Shown here: positions 36,526 through 44,181 of the stretch, piece by piece
Position numbering within the stretch: the stretch's first letter is position 1
Layout: every line of letters starts with the position of its first letter
NCBI RefSeq assembly: GCF_016908465.1
Contig: NZ_JAFBDY010000001.1
Span: 124,001-188,000, forward strand
Length of the DNA stretch: 64,000 bases
Direction of reading: 5' to 3'
From: Lysinibacillus composti
GTDB taxonomy: Bacteria > Bacillota > Bacilli > Bacillales_A > Planococcaceae
The notes under the pieces: model-generated
Databases searched by the model: none
Seen by the model: the letters and a program-made list of their open reading frames with translations, nothing else
Told to the model about the DNA's origin: nothing
Made by a program: the position numbers and the translations under genes

Positions 36526-36702
36526 TATTATTCAGCATCTACTACCTTTAGTTGCGAGTGAATCCAGACCTTGCTTTCTAATTGGTAGAACTACTAATTA
36601 AAGGCTGAATAATATTAAATCTTCCGGCTAGTCATGTGATTTCGTAAGGGGATGACTCGTGAAAAGACGAGTCCGAAATTCTTTGATGGAATAACGCCGA
36701 AG
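36524..36702 (+). ncRNA. Structured intergenic element between fadB and etfB
   Basis: AATATTATTCAGC (36524-36536) and GCTGAATAATATT (36604-36616) are a perfect 13-bp inverted repeat enclosing 67 bases. A second fold follows: CTTCCGGC (36621-36628) closes with GCCGAAG (36696-36702, one bulge). Inside it, AGTCAT (36630-36635) can pair with ATGACT (36652-36657), or GACTCGT (36654-36660) with ACGAGTC (36667-36673); these share bases and are mutually exclusive. ATTC/GAAT forms a third hairpin. It matches no riboswitch I know. Confidence 0.5.
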
Positions 36703-36744
36703 TAGAATTAATAATATTCAATTAGCAAAAGGGGAGGGTCTAAT

Positions 36745-37518
36745 ATGAACATTTTTGTATTAGTAAAACGCACGTTTGACACAGAGGAAAAAATTACTAT
36801 TTCAGGTGGGAAAATTCAAGACGATGGTGCTGAATATATCATCAATCCGTATGATGAGTACGCAATAGAAGAAGCTATACAAGTTCGAGATGCTAAGGGC
36901 GGTAAGGTAACGGTTGTTACTATCGGGGGAGAAGATGCAGAAAAACAACTACGTACCGCATTAGCAATGGGAGCAGACGAAGCTGTCCTAATTAATACCG
37001 AAGATGATTTAGATGAATTAGATCAATATTCAACTGCTTTAATTCTAGCTGAGTATTTTAAAGATAAAGAGGTTGATTTAATATTAGCTGGAAACGTAGC
37101 TATTGATGGTGGAACTGGACAAGTAGGACCTCGTGTAGCTGACCTATTAGGCATAAACTATGTAACAACAATTACAGATTTAAAAATTGATGGTACAAGC
37201 GTTAAGATCGTGCGTGACATCGAAGGGGATTCAGAAATAATCGAGACTTCATTACCGTTATTAGTAACTGCACAACAAGGATTAAATGAGCCACGATATC
37301 CTTCTTTACCAGGTATCATGAAAGCGAAAAAGAAGCCGCTAGCAGAACTAGAATTAGATGATTTAGACATTGACGAAGATGACGTAGAAGTAAAAGTTGA
37401 AACAGTGGAAGTATTTTTACCTCCGAAAAAAGAAGCTGGTCGTATTTTACAGGGTGAATTATCGGAGCAAGTAAAGGAACTTGTAAATTTACTTCATTCG
37501 GAAGCAAAGGTTGTCTAA
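36745..37518 (+). CDS. etfB: Electron transfer flavoprotein beta subunit
   Basis: Beta subunit of the FAD/AMP heterodimer that takes electrons from acyl-CoA dehydrogenases to the quinone pool. The 257-residue chain begins MNIFVLVKRTFDTEEKI and shows the ETF-beta fold with VTIGGEDAEKQLRTALAMGADEA and the signature AQQGLNEPRYPSLPGIMKAKKK. ATG 36745 follows GGGGAGGG. etfA begins 40 bases after the stop. Confidence 0.95.
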   Translation: MNIFVLVKRTFDTEEKITISGGKIQDDGAEYIINPYDEYAIEEAIQVRDAKGGKVTVVTIGGEDAEKQLRTALAMGADEAVLINTEDDLDELDQYSTALILAEYFKDKEVDLILAGNVAIDGGTGQVGPRVADLLGINYVTTITDLKIDGTSVKIVRDIEGDSEIIETSLPLLVTAQQGLNEPRYPSLPGIMKAKKKPLAELELDDLDIDEDDVEVKVETVEVFLPPKKEAGRILQGELSEQVKELVNLLHSEAKVV

Positions 37519-37558
37519 AGATCAAAAATAGTACAGAAACGGTAATGGAGGGGTTATC

Positions 37559-38536
37559 ATGTCAAACAAAGTGTTAGTGTTAGCTGAAGTTCGTGAAGGG
37601 GTATTACGTAATGTTTCATTTGAAGCCATTGCTGCATCTAAACAAATTGCAGATGGTGGAGAGGTTGTAGGTGTATTAATTGGCGACGGGGTTTCACAAT
37701 TAGCTGGGGAGTTAATTGCTTACGGAGCTGACCGTGTTGTAACAGTTGAACATCCTCATCTGAAAACATATACATCAGACGGTTTTAGCCAAGCATTTTT
37801 AGCGGTTTATAATCAAGAAAAACCAAATGCAGTTGTTTTTGGTCATACTTCATTAGGAAAAGATTTATCACCAAAAATTGCTTCTAAATTACAATCTGGG
37901 TTAATTTCAGACGTAACAGAAATTGAAGGGTCTGGTAGTGCAGCAGTTTATATTCGACCTATCTATTCTGGTAAAGCATTTGAAAAGGTGAAGGTTAAAG
38001 AGGGCATTACATTTGTGACTGTTCGTCCTAATAATATTGCCCCACTAACAAAGGATACAGGGCGAACGGGTGCAGTTTCAGCATTATCAGTCGAAATTAC
38101 AAACCTACGTACAATCATTAAGGAAGTTGTTCGAAAATCTACTACTGGTGTAGATTTATCTGAGGCAAAAGTAGTGGTTGCTGGCGGACGTGGAGTGAAG
38201 TCAGCTGAAGGATTTGAACCACTTCAACAACTTGCTGATTTACTAGGTGGCGCAGTTGGAGCATCGAGGGGTGCGTGTGACGCAGATTACTGTGACTATT
38301 CATTACAAATTGGACAAACAGGTAAAGTTGTAACACCAGATTTATACATCGCAGCAGGTATTTCAGGTGCAATCCAACATTTAGCTGGTATGTCAAATTC
38401 AAAAGTAATTGTTGCAATTAATAAAGATCCGGAAGCAAATATATTTAAAGTAGCTGATTATGGAATTGTTGGAGATTTATTTGAAGTGATTCCATTACTT
38501 ATTGAAGAATTTAAAGCATTAAAAGTGAACGCATAA
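37559..38536 (+). CDS. etfA: Electron transfer flavoprotein alpha subunit
   Basis: FAD-binding alpha subunit partnering EtfB. The 325-residue chain has the C-terminal FAD domain: VVAGGRGVKSAEGFEPLQQLADLLGGAVGASRGACD and GQTGKVVTPDLYIAAGISGAIQHLAGM, plus INKDPEANIFKVADYGIVGDLFEV. ATG 37559 follows GGAGGGG. It ends the fatty-acid oxidation group, just before a terminator. Confidence 0.95.
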   Translation: MSNKVLVLAEVREGVLRNVSFEAIAASKQIADGGEVVGVLIGDGVSQLAGELIAYGADRVVTVEHPHLKTYTSDGFSQAFLAVYNQEKPNAVVFGHTSLGKDLSPKIASKLQSGLISDVTEIEGSGSAAVYIRPIYSGKAFEKVKVKEGITFVTVRPNNIAPLTKDTGRTGAVSALSVEITNLRTIIKEVVRKSTTGVDLSEAKVVVAGGRGVKSAEGFEPLQQLADLLGGAVGASRGACDADYCDYSLQIGQTGKVVTPDLYIAAGISGAIQHLAGMSNSKVIVAINKDPEANIFKVADYGIVGDLFEVIPLLIEEFKALKVNA

Positions 38537-38545
38537 TTTTGCAAG

Positions 38546-38584
38546 AAAACACGTCTCATAACGATAATGGGACGTGTTTTATTA
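38546..38584 (+). terminator. etfBA intrinsic terminator
   Basis: AAAACACGTC (38546-38555) pairs with GACGTGTTTT (38571-38580), extended inward by TCAT/ATGG, then TTATT. Confidence 0.88.
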
Positions 38585-38651
38585 TTGGATTAATTATTTA
38601 ATTTATATGAAATTTATGTAAAATTTTCATCTCTAATCCAAAACACTTTAC

Positions 38652-38680
38652 TGTCGTTCTTTTTTTTATCGTGCTATACT
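38652..38680 (+). promoter_or_regulatory. trxA promoter
   Basis: TATACT (38675-38680) with TG at 38672-38673 (extended -10) and a weak -35 TGTCGT 17 bases upstream (38652-38657). Confidence 0.5.
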
Positions 38681-38714
38681 ACATTCAGATGTTAGATTTA
38701 AGGAGGCAATTTAA

Positions 38715-39029
38715 ATGGCAATTGTTAATGTTACAGATCAAAACTTTTCAGAAGAAATCGCTTCAGGCGTTGTGTTAGTAGATTTTTGGGCAACTTGGTG
38801 TGGACCTTGTAAAATGATTGCACCAGTTTTAGAAGAAATTGATGCAGAAATTGGAAATGAAGTTAAAATTGCTAAACTTGATGTTGATAATAACCAGGCG
38901 ACTGCTGCAGAATATCAAGTAATGTCAATCCCAACTTTACTACTTTTCAAAGATGGGGAGCTAAAAGGAAAAACTGTTGGATTCCAACCAAAAGAAGCAT
39001 TAATCGATTTCATTAATACAAATAAATAA
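38715..39029 (+). CDS. trxA: Thioredoxin
   Basis: Cytosolic disulfide reductant for ribonucleotide reductase and other enzymes. The 104-residue protein has the canonical WCGPC active site (Cys29 and Cys32) and the cis-proline segment [11 protein letters not shown] 38715 follows AAGGAGG. It is monocistronic between its own promoter and terminator, followed by uvrC as in B. subtilis. Confidence 0.98.
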   Translation: MAIVNVTDQNFSEEIASGVVLVDFWATWCGPCKMIAPVLEEIDAEIGNEVKIAKLDVDNNQATAAEYQVMSIPTLLLFKDGELKGKTVGFQPKEALIDFINTNK

Positions 39030-39044
39030 TTTTAATAAACGATT

Positions 39045-39079
39045 AAAAAACTGAGTACACTATTGTGCTCAGTTTTTTT
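39045..39079 (+). terminator. trxA intrinsic terminator
   Basis: AAAAAACTGAGTACA (39045-39059) pairs with TGTGCTCAGTTTTTT (39064-39078) around CTAT. Confidence 0.93.
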
Positions 39080-39223
39080 GTTATCGTTTGTAAAGTGTTT
39101 ACAAATTAGTTTACATACCTAACAACTACTAAAGTTGTTGATAAAAATTAACAAACTTATTTTATTTTCTATTAGCCCCCTATTCACCGTATAATAAAAA
39201 AAAGAGAATTTTAGGTGATGTCA

Positions 39224-41014
39224 ATGAATGAAACCATTCAAAATAAATTAGCTATTCTTCCAGAAAATCCTGGATGTTATTTAATGAAGGACCGACAAGG
39301 AACTATTATCTATGTTGGAAAGGCAAAGGTGCTGAAAAATCGTGTGCGTTCCTATTTCACTGGTTCACATGATGGGAAAACTCAAAGACTAGTTAGTGAA
39401 ATTGTGGACTTTGAATATATTGTTACATCGAGTGATTTAGAAGCATTAATTTTAGAATTAAATTTAATTAAACTACATGATCCAAAATATAACATTATGT
39501 TAAAGGATGATAAATCCTATCCTTATATTAAAATAACAAATGAAAAATATCCGCGTATACTTACAACTAGAAAAGTGAAGAAAGATAAGGCGAAATATTT
39601 CGGCCCTTATCCAAATGCCTTTGCTGCAAATGAAACTCGTAAACTTTTGGATCGAATCTATCCTTTACGAAAATGTGCAAATCTACCAGATCGTGTTTGC
39701 TTGTACTATCATCTTGGCCAATGTTTAGCACCTTGTGTAAAAGAAGTGGAGCCGAAAATATACGATGATATGATCGATGAAATATCGAAGTTTTTAAGCG
39801 GTGGATATGAAGAAGTGAAAAAAGATTTGGAAGCCAAAATGTTGGATGCAGCGGAAAAACTTGAATTTGAACGTGCTAAAGAATTCCGTGACCAGATAAC
39901 ACATATAGAGACAATAATGCAAAAACAAAAAATTGTTTCTGGTGATTTATCGAATCGAGATGTATTTGGTTATTCAGTGGAAAAAGGATGGATGTGTGTC
40001 CAAGTATTTTTTGTGCGTCAAGGAAAATTAATTGAACGAGATGTTTCCATTTTTCCAATATATCGCGACCCGGAAGAGGAGTTTTTAACATTTGTTGGTC
40101 GTTTTTATGATATAGCTGAACATATTAAGCCAAAGGAAATATTTATTCCCGATACAATTGATGAAACCATTTTGGAAAAATTACTTGATATAAAGGTAAT
40201 AATTCCAAAACGAGGGTCGAAAAAGGAACTCGTCAAGTTAGCAATGAAAAATGCAGAAATTGCAATACATGAAAAATTCCAATTAATTGAACGTCAAGAA
40301 GAAAGAACAATTGGAGCGTGCGAAGAATTGGGTGATGCTATGTATATTGGGACACCACTTCGTATTGAAGCATTTGATAATAGTCATATGCATGGTACTG
40401 ATGCCGTTTCTGCCATGGTCGTTTTTATTGATGGAAAGCCAGCGAAAAAGGAATATCGAAAATATAAGCTGAGAGAAGCAGCCAAACATGATGATTATGG
40501 AGCAATGCAAGAAGTTATACGTAGACGCTATAGTCGTGTGCTAAAAGAAAATTTACCTTTACCAGATTTAATTATTATTGATGGTGGGAAAGGACAAATG
40601 GAAGTTGCGAGAGAAGTAATTGAGGATGAGCTTGGTCTCTATATTCCGATAGCTGGATTAGCAAAAGATGATAAACATAATACTTCCCAATTACTATATG
40701 GAGATCCACCAGAACCAATTCCACTTAAACGAACAAGTGATGGCTTCTACTTATTACAAAGAATTCAGGATGAGGTGCACCGCTTTGCGATTACTTTCCT
40801 TCGTCAGCAACATGGTACAAATGCCATTCATTCTGTGCTAGACGAAATTGAAGGTGTTGGACCAAAACGTAAAAAACAATTACTTAAGCATTTCGGGTCA
40901 ATCAAAAAAATTCGAGAAGCAACAATTGAAGACTTAATGGAAGCGAATATTCCAAGTAATACTGCAACTGCAATTTATAATCATTTCCAAAAAGATCCAT
41001 CAACAACTGAATAA
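39224..41014 (+). CDS. uvrC: UvrABC excinuclease subunit C
   Basis: Nuclease making both incisions in nucleotide excision repair. The 596-residue chain has the N-terminal GIY-YIG domain ([11 protein letters not shown]...[14 protein letters not shown]), a UVR motif near [17 protein letters not shown], the RNase H-like 5' nuclease core (ECC-like [31 protein letters not shown]) and two C-terminal helix-hairpin-helix motifs ([17 protein letters not shown]). GTG 39215, ATG 39218 and ATG 39224 are all in frame; AGGTGA at 39213-39218 favours ATG 39224, matching the B. subtilis start. Confidence 0.94.
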   Translation: MNETIQNKLAILPENPGCYLMKDRQGTIIYVGKAKVLKNRVRSYFTGSHDGKTQRLVSEIVDFEYIVTSSDLEALILELNLIKLHDPKYNIMLKDDKSYPYIKITNEKYPRILTTRKVKKDKAKYFGPYPNAFAANETRKLLDRIYPLRKCANLPDRVCLYYHLGQCLAPCVKEVEPKIYDDMIDEISKFLSGGYEEVKKDLEAKMLDAAEKLEFERAKEFRDQITHIETIMQKQKIVSGDLSNRDVFGYSVEKGWMCVQVFFVRQGKLIERDVSIFPIYRDPEEEFLTFVGRFYDIAEHIKPKEIFIPDTIDETILEKLLDIKVIIPKRGSKKELVKLAMKNAEIAIHEKFQLIERQEERTIGACEELGDAMYIGTPLRIEAFDNSHMHGTDAVSAMVVFIDGKPAKKEYRKYKLREAAKHDDYGAMQEVIRRRYSRVLKENLPLPDLIIIDGGKGQMEVAREVIEDELGLYIPIAGLAKDDKHNTSQLLYGDPPEPIPLKRTSDGFYLLQRIQDEVHRFAITFLRQQHGTNAIHSVLDEIEGVGPKRKKQLLKHFGSIKKIREATIEDLMEANIPSNTATAIYNHFQKDPSTTE

Positions 41015-41075
41015 TTGTACTGTAATATGGAAATTGGGAAATGTTGTATATAGATTTTTTATATGGAAGAAATGG

Positions 41076-41119
41076 AGCAGCTCTTCACGTTTTTTTGTGA
41101 ATGGTTGCTTCTTTATTTT
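41076..41119 (+). terminator. uvrC terminator
   Basis: AGCAGCTCTTCAC (41076-41088) pairs with GTGAATGGTTGCT (41097-41109), one mismatch and two wobbles, followed by TCTTTATTTT. Confidence 0.7.
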
Positions 41120-41218
41120 ATCTATTTCAAATCCTAAAGTATGATAAAATTAATTAATAAAAGATTTTAATATTTCAAATTTTAGTTGAAGAGCGGTTTA
41201 TTAAAGGGGAGTGTAAGG

Positions 41219-42445
41219 ATGACAAGTGTAGTTGTAAAAATTGATAGTTTTTCATTATCTACACCAGCGAATATTGAGCAAATATCGAAACGAATTGTTG
41301 AAGAGAAAAAACGAGGTCGTAATATTATTGTTGTTGTTTCTTCAGAAGAATTACTGGAAGAACCCTATAGAAAATTTGCTTATGCACTTTCAAAACAACC
41401 ATCAAAACGTGAATTAGATGTTTTGCAATCTATAGGGTCGCAAGCTACTAGTGCTCTTTTAGCGATTGCTATTCAACAACGCGGCTTTAAAGCTGTTTCA
41501 TTAACAGGATGGCAAGCAGGAATTGAAACTGTTGAAGTAAATCAAAAGGTTCGAATTGAACAGATTAAAATTGAATCAATCATTAACTATATCAGTAAGG
41601 GTGACATTCCAATTGTAGCGGGCTCTCAAGGATTTGATTACAAAAATAATAAAATTTCTATACTAGGAATGGGTGGCTCTGATACAACGGCAGTGGCGAT
41701 AGCCGCGGCAATTGAAGCAGAATGTGTTGAGATTTTAACAAACTCTGAAGGTATATATACTGCAGAACCATCTATAGTGCCACGAGCAAAAAAATTAAAA
41801 CAAATTTCTTATGATGAACTGCTCGAACTAACTCATCTAGGTTCAAAAATTGTTCACCCACGTGCAGTAGAAATGGCAAAAAAATACGATATGCCAATTA
41901 TAGTTCGTTCCAGTACGAGTGATATTCCGGGTACGTTAATAAAGGGAGAGGTTGAAATGGAGAAAAACTTAATTGTTCGTGGTGTAGCATATGAAGCAGA
42001 AATTATTCGATTAACAGTAGGCTATGAAAAATATGAACATGCTTTACTTGCTAATATATTTACAACATTAGCAGATCATCAAATTGATGTTGATATTATC
42101 GTTCAATCTGTAATTGACGGGGTAAAACCAACTGTTTCATTTTCAATCGATAAAGAAGATTTTGCTGATGCAATCAAAGTACTTGAATCGAATAAAAGTA
42201 CATTAGGATTTAGTTTCGCAGATTTTGAAGTTGGATTAGCAAAAGTATCGATTGTTGGCTCAGGAATGGTTTCTAACCCTGGTGTTGCAGCTCGTATGTT
42301 TAACCGACTTTGTAAAGAAAATATACCTGTTAAAATGGTAAGTACATCTGAAATTAAGGTGTCAGTAGTAGTGCCTCAAGAGGATATGGTTCGAGCAGCA
42401 AATGCTTTGCATGACGAATTTAATTTAGTTGAAGAATACGTTTAA
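41219..42445 (+). CDS. lysC: Aspartokinase II homologue with degenerate catalytic site
   Basis: Positional and full-length (408 residues) counterpart of B. subtilis LysC, which phosphorylates aspartate for lysine, threonine and diaminopimelate. The C-terminal half is well conserved, with two ACT domains (MEKNLIVRG, LAKVSIVGSGMVSNPGVAARMF, VKMVSTSEIKVSVVV). The kinase half is in frame but has lost the signature residues: KFGGTS is KIDSFS at residues 7-12, the GE of the aspartate site is GS (SIGSQATS), GRGGSD is GMGGSD, and TD...TTDPR is TN...TAEPS. It is therefore probably a poor or dead kinase. ATG 41219 follows AAGGGGAG; no lysine riboswitch is visible upstream. Confidence 0.88.
   Translation: MTSVVVKIDSFSLSTPANIEQISKRIVEEKKRGRNIIVVVSSEELLEEPYRKFAYALSKQPSKRELDVLQSIGSQATSALLAIAIQQRGFKAVSLTGWQAGIETVEVNQKVRIEQIKIESIINYISKGDIPIVAGSQGFDYKNNKISILGMGGSDTTAVAIAAAIEAECVEILTNSEGIYTAEPSIVPRAKKLKQISYDELLELTHLGSKIVHPRAVEMAKKYDMPIIVRSSTSDIPGTLIKGEVEMEKNLIVRGVAYEAEIIRLTVGYEKYEHALLANIFTTLADHQIDVDIIVQSVIDGVKPTVSFSIDKEDFADAIKVLESNKSTLGFSFADFEVGLAKVSIVGSGMVSNPGVAARMFNRLCKENIPVKMVSTSEIKVSVVVPQEDMVRAANALHDEFNLVEEYV
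41957..42445 (+). CDS. Internal in-frame start: aspartokinase beta subunit
   Basis: In B. subtilis lysC an internal start yields a separate regulatory beta subunit that pairs with the full-length alpha chain. Here the equivalent ATG 41957 (MEKNLIVRGVAYEAEI) is preceded by a strong ribosome site, GGGAGAGG (41944-41951), within the coding sequence. The product would be 162 residues containing only the two lysine-binding ACT domains. The ribosome site is seen; its use is inferred from the family. Confidence 0.65.
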   Translation: MEKNLIVRGVAYEAEIIRLTVGYEKYEHALLANIFTTLADHQIDVDIIVQSVIDGVKPTVSFSIDKEDFADAIKVLESNKSTLGFSFADFEVGLAKVSIVGSGMVSNPGVAARMFNRLCKENIPVKMVSTSEIKVSVVVPQEDMVRAANALHDEFNLVEEYV

Positions 42446-42741
42446 CTTCATTCAGTAGAACCGTAAGTGGTCATATGAATTCAAAAGGTTTTGCAATTCT
42501 AACAAAGGACTCAACTCTGAATCAAAATTAAAGAACTCAGATTAAAGAACACCACTTATCGCTGAAAATGCCACTTGCTGTGGCATCAGCTATATGTGAC
42601 CAAGGTCCTGTTGGCCCAAGTCTTCGGTGGATGCCAAAAATTGTTAGGGGAAATTACCAACGCAAGCGAGGGTAATTTCTGGACATGTTTCAACGCGACA
42701 AAATCGCGGCACTTAGTCTTCCAATGTGCATTCGAATAAAT
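42446..42741 (+). ncRNA. Structured intergenic region after lysC, candidate RNA
   Basis: About 300 bases without a reading frame, rich in perfect helices: GCTG-AAA-ATGCCAC with GTGGCATCAGC (42561-42574, 42580-42590); GAAATTACC with GGTAATTTC (42650-42658, 42671-42679) capped by CGC/GCG; CGCGA with TCGCG (42694-42698, 42704-42708). TAAGTGGTCATAT (42464-42476) can pair with ACCACTTA (42551-42558) or with ATATGTGACCA (42592-42602), two exclusive states. A terminator follows at 42742. It may be a lysC 3' region, an independent small RNA or a repeat element. Confidence 0.45.
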
Positions 42742-42779
42742 AAAAAAGGTCGTCTCATTTTGATTGAGACGGCCTTTTT
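42742..42779. terminator. Bidirectional terminator between lysC region and yslB
   Basis: AAAAAAGGTCGTCTCA (42742-42757) pairs with TGAGACGGCCTTTTT (42765-42779), with A and T runs on both sides. Confidence 0.9.
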
Positions 42780-42809
42780 CATGGACCTATAAAATTATGT
42801 GAGGTCCAA

Positions 42810-43232
42810 TTATTTTTCGTTTACTCTTTCTTTAAGATCCCATTTCACATGGAATTCTACTAAGCATTGTTTTTCTTTTTTTTCATCATAACATTCAGTT
42901 AAGTATCCTTTAAAAATTTGTAACTGCTCTGCGATAAATCCTGCTTCAAGACGGAATGTTCGATTTGAAATATTTAATAAATCATCATCATTTGTTAAAT
43001 GAAAGATATAACCATCTTTTTCTTCCTTTTCTAATGTTAGTTTGCCCCAACCAGCATCTTCAAAGAAGGAAATAATTAATTGATTATCAGTGCATGGAAA
43101 TTTTCTAGCTAAATCTTTTCCTGCCCAGTATAGAACATCATCTTGGTGTTTTCCTAGTATAGCAGGCAGTAAATGGTCCCGGAATAATTCATAACCAAAG
43201 GCGGGTACAGTTTTTATTTCATAGGAAGACAT
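42810..43232 (-). CDS. yslB: DUF2507 protein YslB
   Basis: A 140-residue soluble protein of the DUF2507/YslB family, function unknown. It shows the conserved start VPAFGYELFRDHLLPAILGKHQDDVLYWAGKDLARKFP and a beta-rich middle ending in RLEAGFIAEQLQI. ATG on the minus strand follows GAGAGGAG. It sits between lysC and sdhC as in B. subtilis. Confidence 0.87.
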   Translation of the reverse strand: MSSYEIKTVPAFGYELFRDHLLPAILGKHQDDVLYWAGKDLARKFPCTDNQLIISFFEDAGWGKLTLEKEEKDGYIFHLTNDDDLLNISNRTFRLEAGFIAEQLQIFKGYLTECYDEKKEKQCLVEFHVKWDLKERVNEK

Positions 43233-43330
43233 GTAAAAAACTCCTCTCGAATTTTCTTATTTACCGCGAAAAAAGTTAAATATGTACTTTAAACAGAAGA
43301 AATGTTGTTAAAGTAGAAAAAACTTACTTA

Positions 43331-43389
43331 TATTGTATACAATAAAAATTAGGAGCAACCTTGACGCTACTAAATCTTGAGAGTACAAT
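43331..43389 (+). promoter_or_regulatory. sdhCAB promoter with upstream GntR-like palindrome
   Basis: TTGACG (43361-43366), a 17-base spacer and TACAAT (43384-43389) form a good sigma-A promoter. Sixteen bases before the -35 lies TATTGTATACAATA (43331-43344), a perfect 14-bp palindrome with the TTGTATACAA core seen in GntR-family operators. The leader between the start and sdhC is about 105 bases. Confidence 0.6.
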
Positions 43390-43500
43390 GGACATGTCAT
43401 AATATTGTACCAAACTGAACTGCTGAGTCAATGAATGAACAATTACAATTTGTTGACGAAATTGGCTCACTATTCAAAAGTACTGAGGGGGGTAACAATC

Positions 43501-44115
43501 TTGTCAAACAATCGAGAGTTTTACTGGAGACGCTTACATTCTCTATTAGGAGTAATTCCAGTAGGTTTGTTCTTAGTGTTTCACTTATCTTTGAACTTCA
43601 CCGCAACTGGTGGAGAAGATGCTTACAACAATTCTACAGGAGTGATGGACTTAGTACCACATTCATTACTGTTAATTGTTGAGTGGATAGTAATCTACAT
43701 ACCATTATTATTCCACGGTTTATACGGTGTGTATATTGCCTTTACTGCTACACATAACGTAAATCGTTTCGGCACATTCCGTAACTGGATGTTCGCATTA
43801 CAACGTTTTACTGGTGTATTCTTAGTGATTTTCATAGCTTGGCATATCTTCCAAACTCGTATTCAAAAAGCTCTTGGAGCAGATGTAGACTTCAATATGA
43901 TGGAACAAATTGTTTCAAATCCTTTAATGTTAGCGTTCTACATTGTAGGTATTTTATCTGCTACTTTCCATTTAGCTAACGGACTTTGGTCATTCTTAGT
44001 AAGTTGGGGTATTACACAATCACCTAGCTCTCAAAAAGTTGCAACATACGTAACAATGATATTCTTTGTTCTTGTAAGTATTATTGGTGTGGCTGCAATT
44101 CTAGCGTTCGTATAA
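43501..44115 (+). CDS. sdhC: Succinate dehydrogenase cytochrome b558 subunit
   Basis: Membrane anchor of complex II carrying heme b and the menaquinone site. The 204-residue protein has five transmembrane helices and candidate heme histidines (LHSLLGVI, LVFHLSLN, FIAWHIFQTRIQ, TFHLANGLWSF). The start is TTG 43501 (L/MSNNREFYWRRLHSLLGVIPVG as in B. subtilis SdhC), after GAGGGGGG; the frame is open further upstream but without a ribosome site. First gene of sdhCAB. Confidence 0.94.
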   Translation: MSNNREFYWRRLHSLLGVIPVGLFLVFHLSLNFTATGGEDAYNNSTGVMDLVPHSLLLIVEWIVIYIPLLFHGLYGVYIAFTATHNVNRFGTFRNWMFALQRFTGVFLVIFIAWHIFQTRIQKALGADVDFNMMEQIVSNPLMLAFYIVGILSATFHLANGLWSFLVSWGITQSPSSQKVATYVTMIFFVLVSIIGVAAILAFV

Positions 44116-44181
44116 TAAGCTAATTAGAGAGTAGGACATCCATTAGGGTTTTCAGCAAAATTAGAGGAGTGAGTAATAATT

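Noticed and set aside
36640-36702. Hammerhead ribozyme
   Set aside because: A hairpin followed by CGAAA and a short stem recalls the type, but the obligatory CUGANGA core is absent (AAGGGGAUGA instead) and the best helix uses the core bases.
41219-42445. lysC as an ordinary pseudogene
   Set aside because: The frame is uninterrupted at exactly the family length, the ACT half is well conserved, and the internal ribosome site is kept; loss is confined to catalytic motifs.
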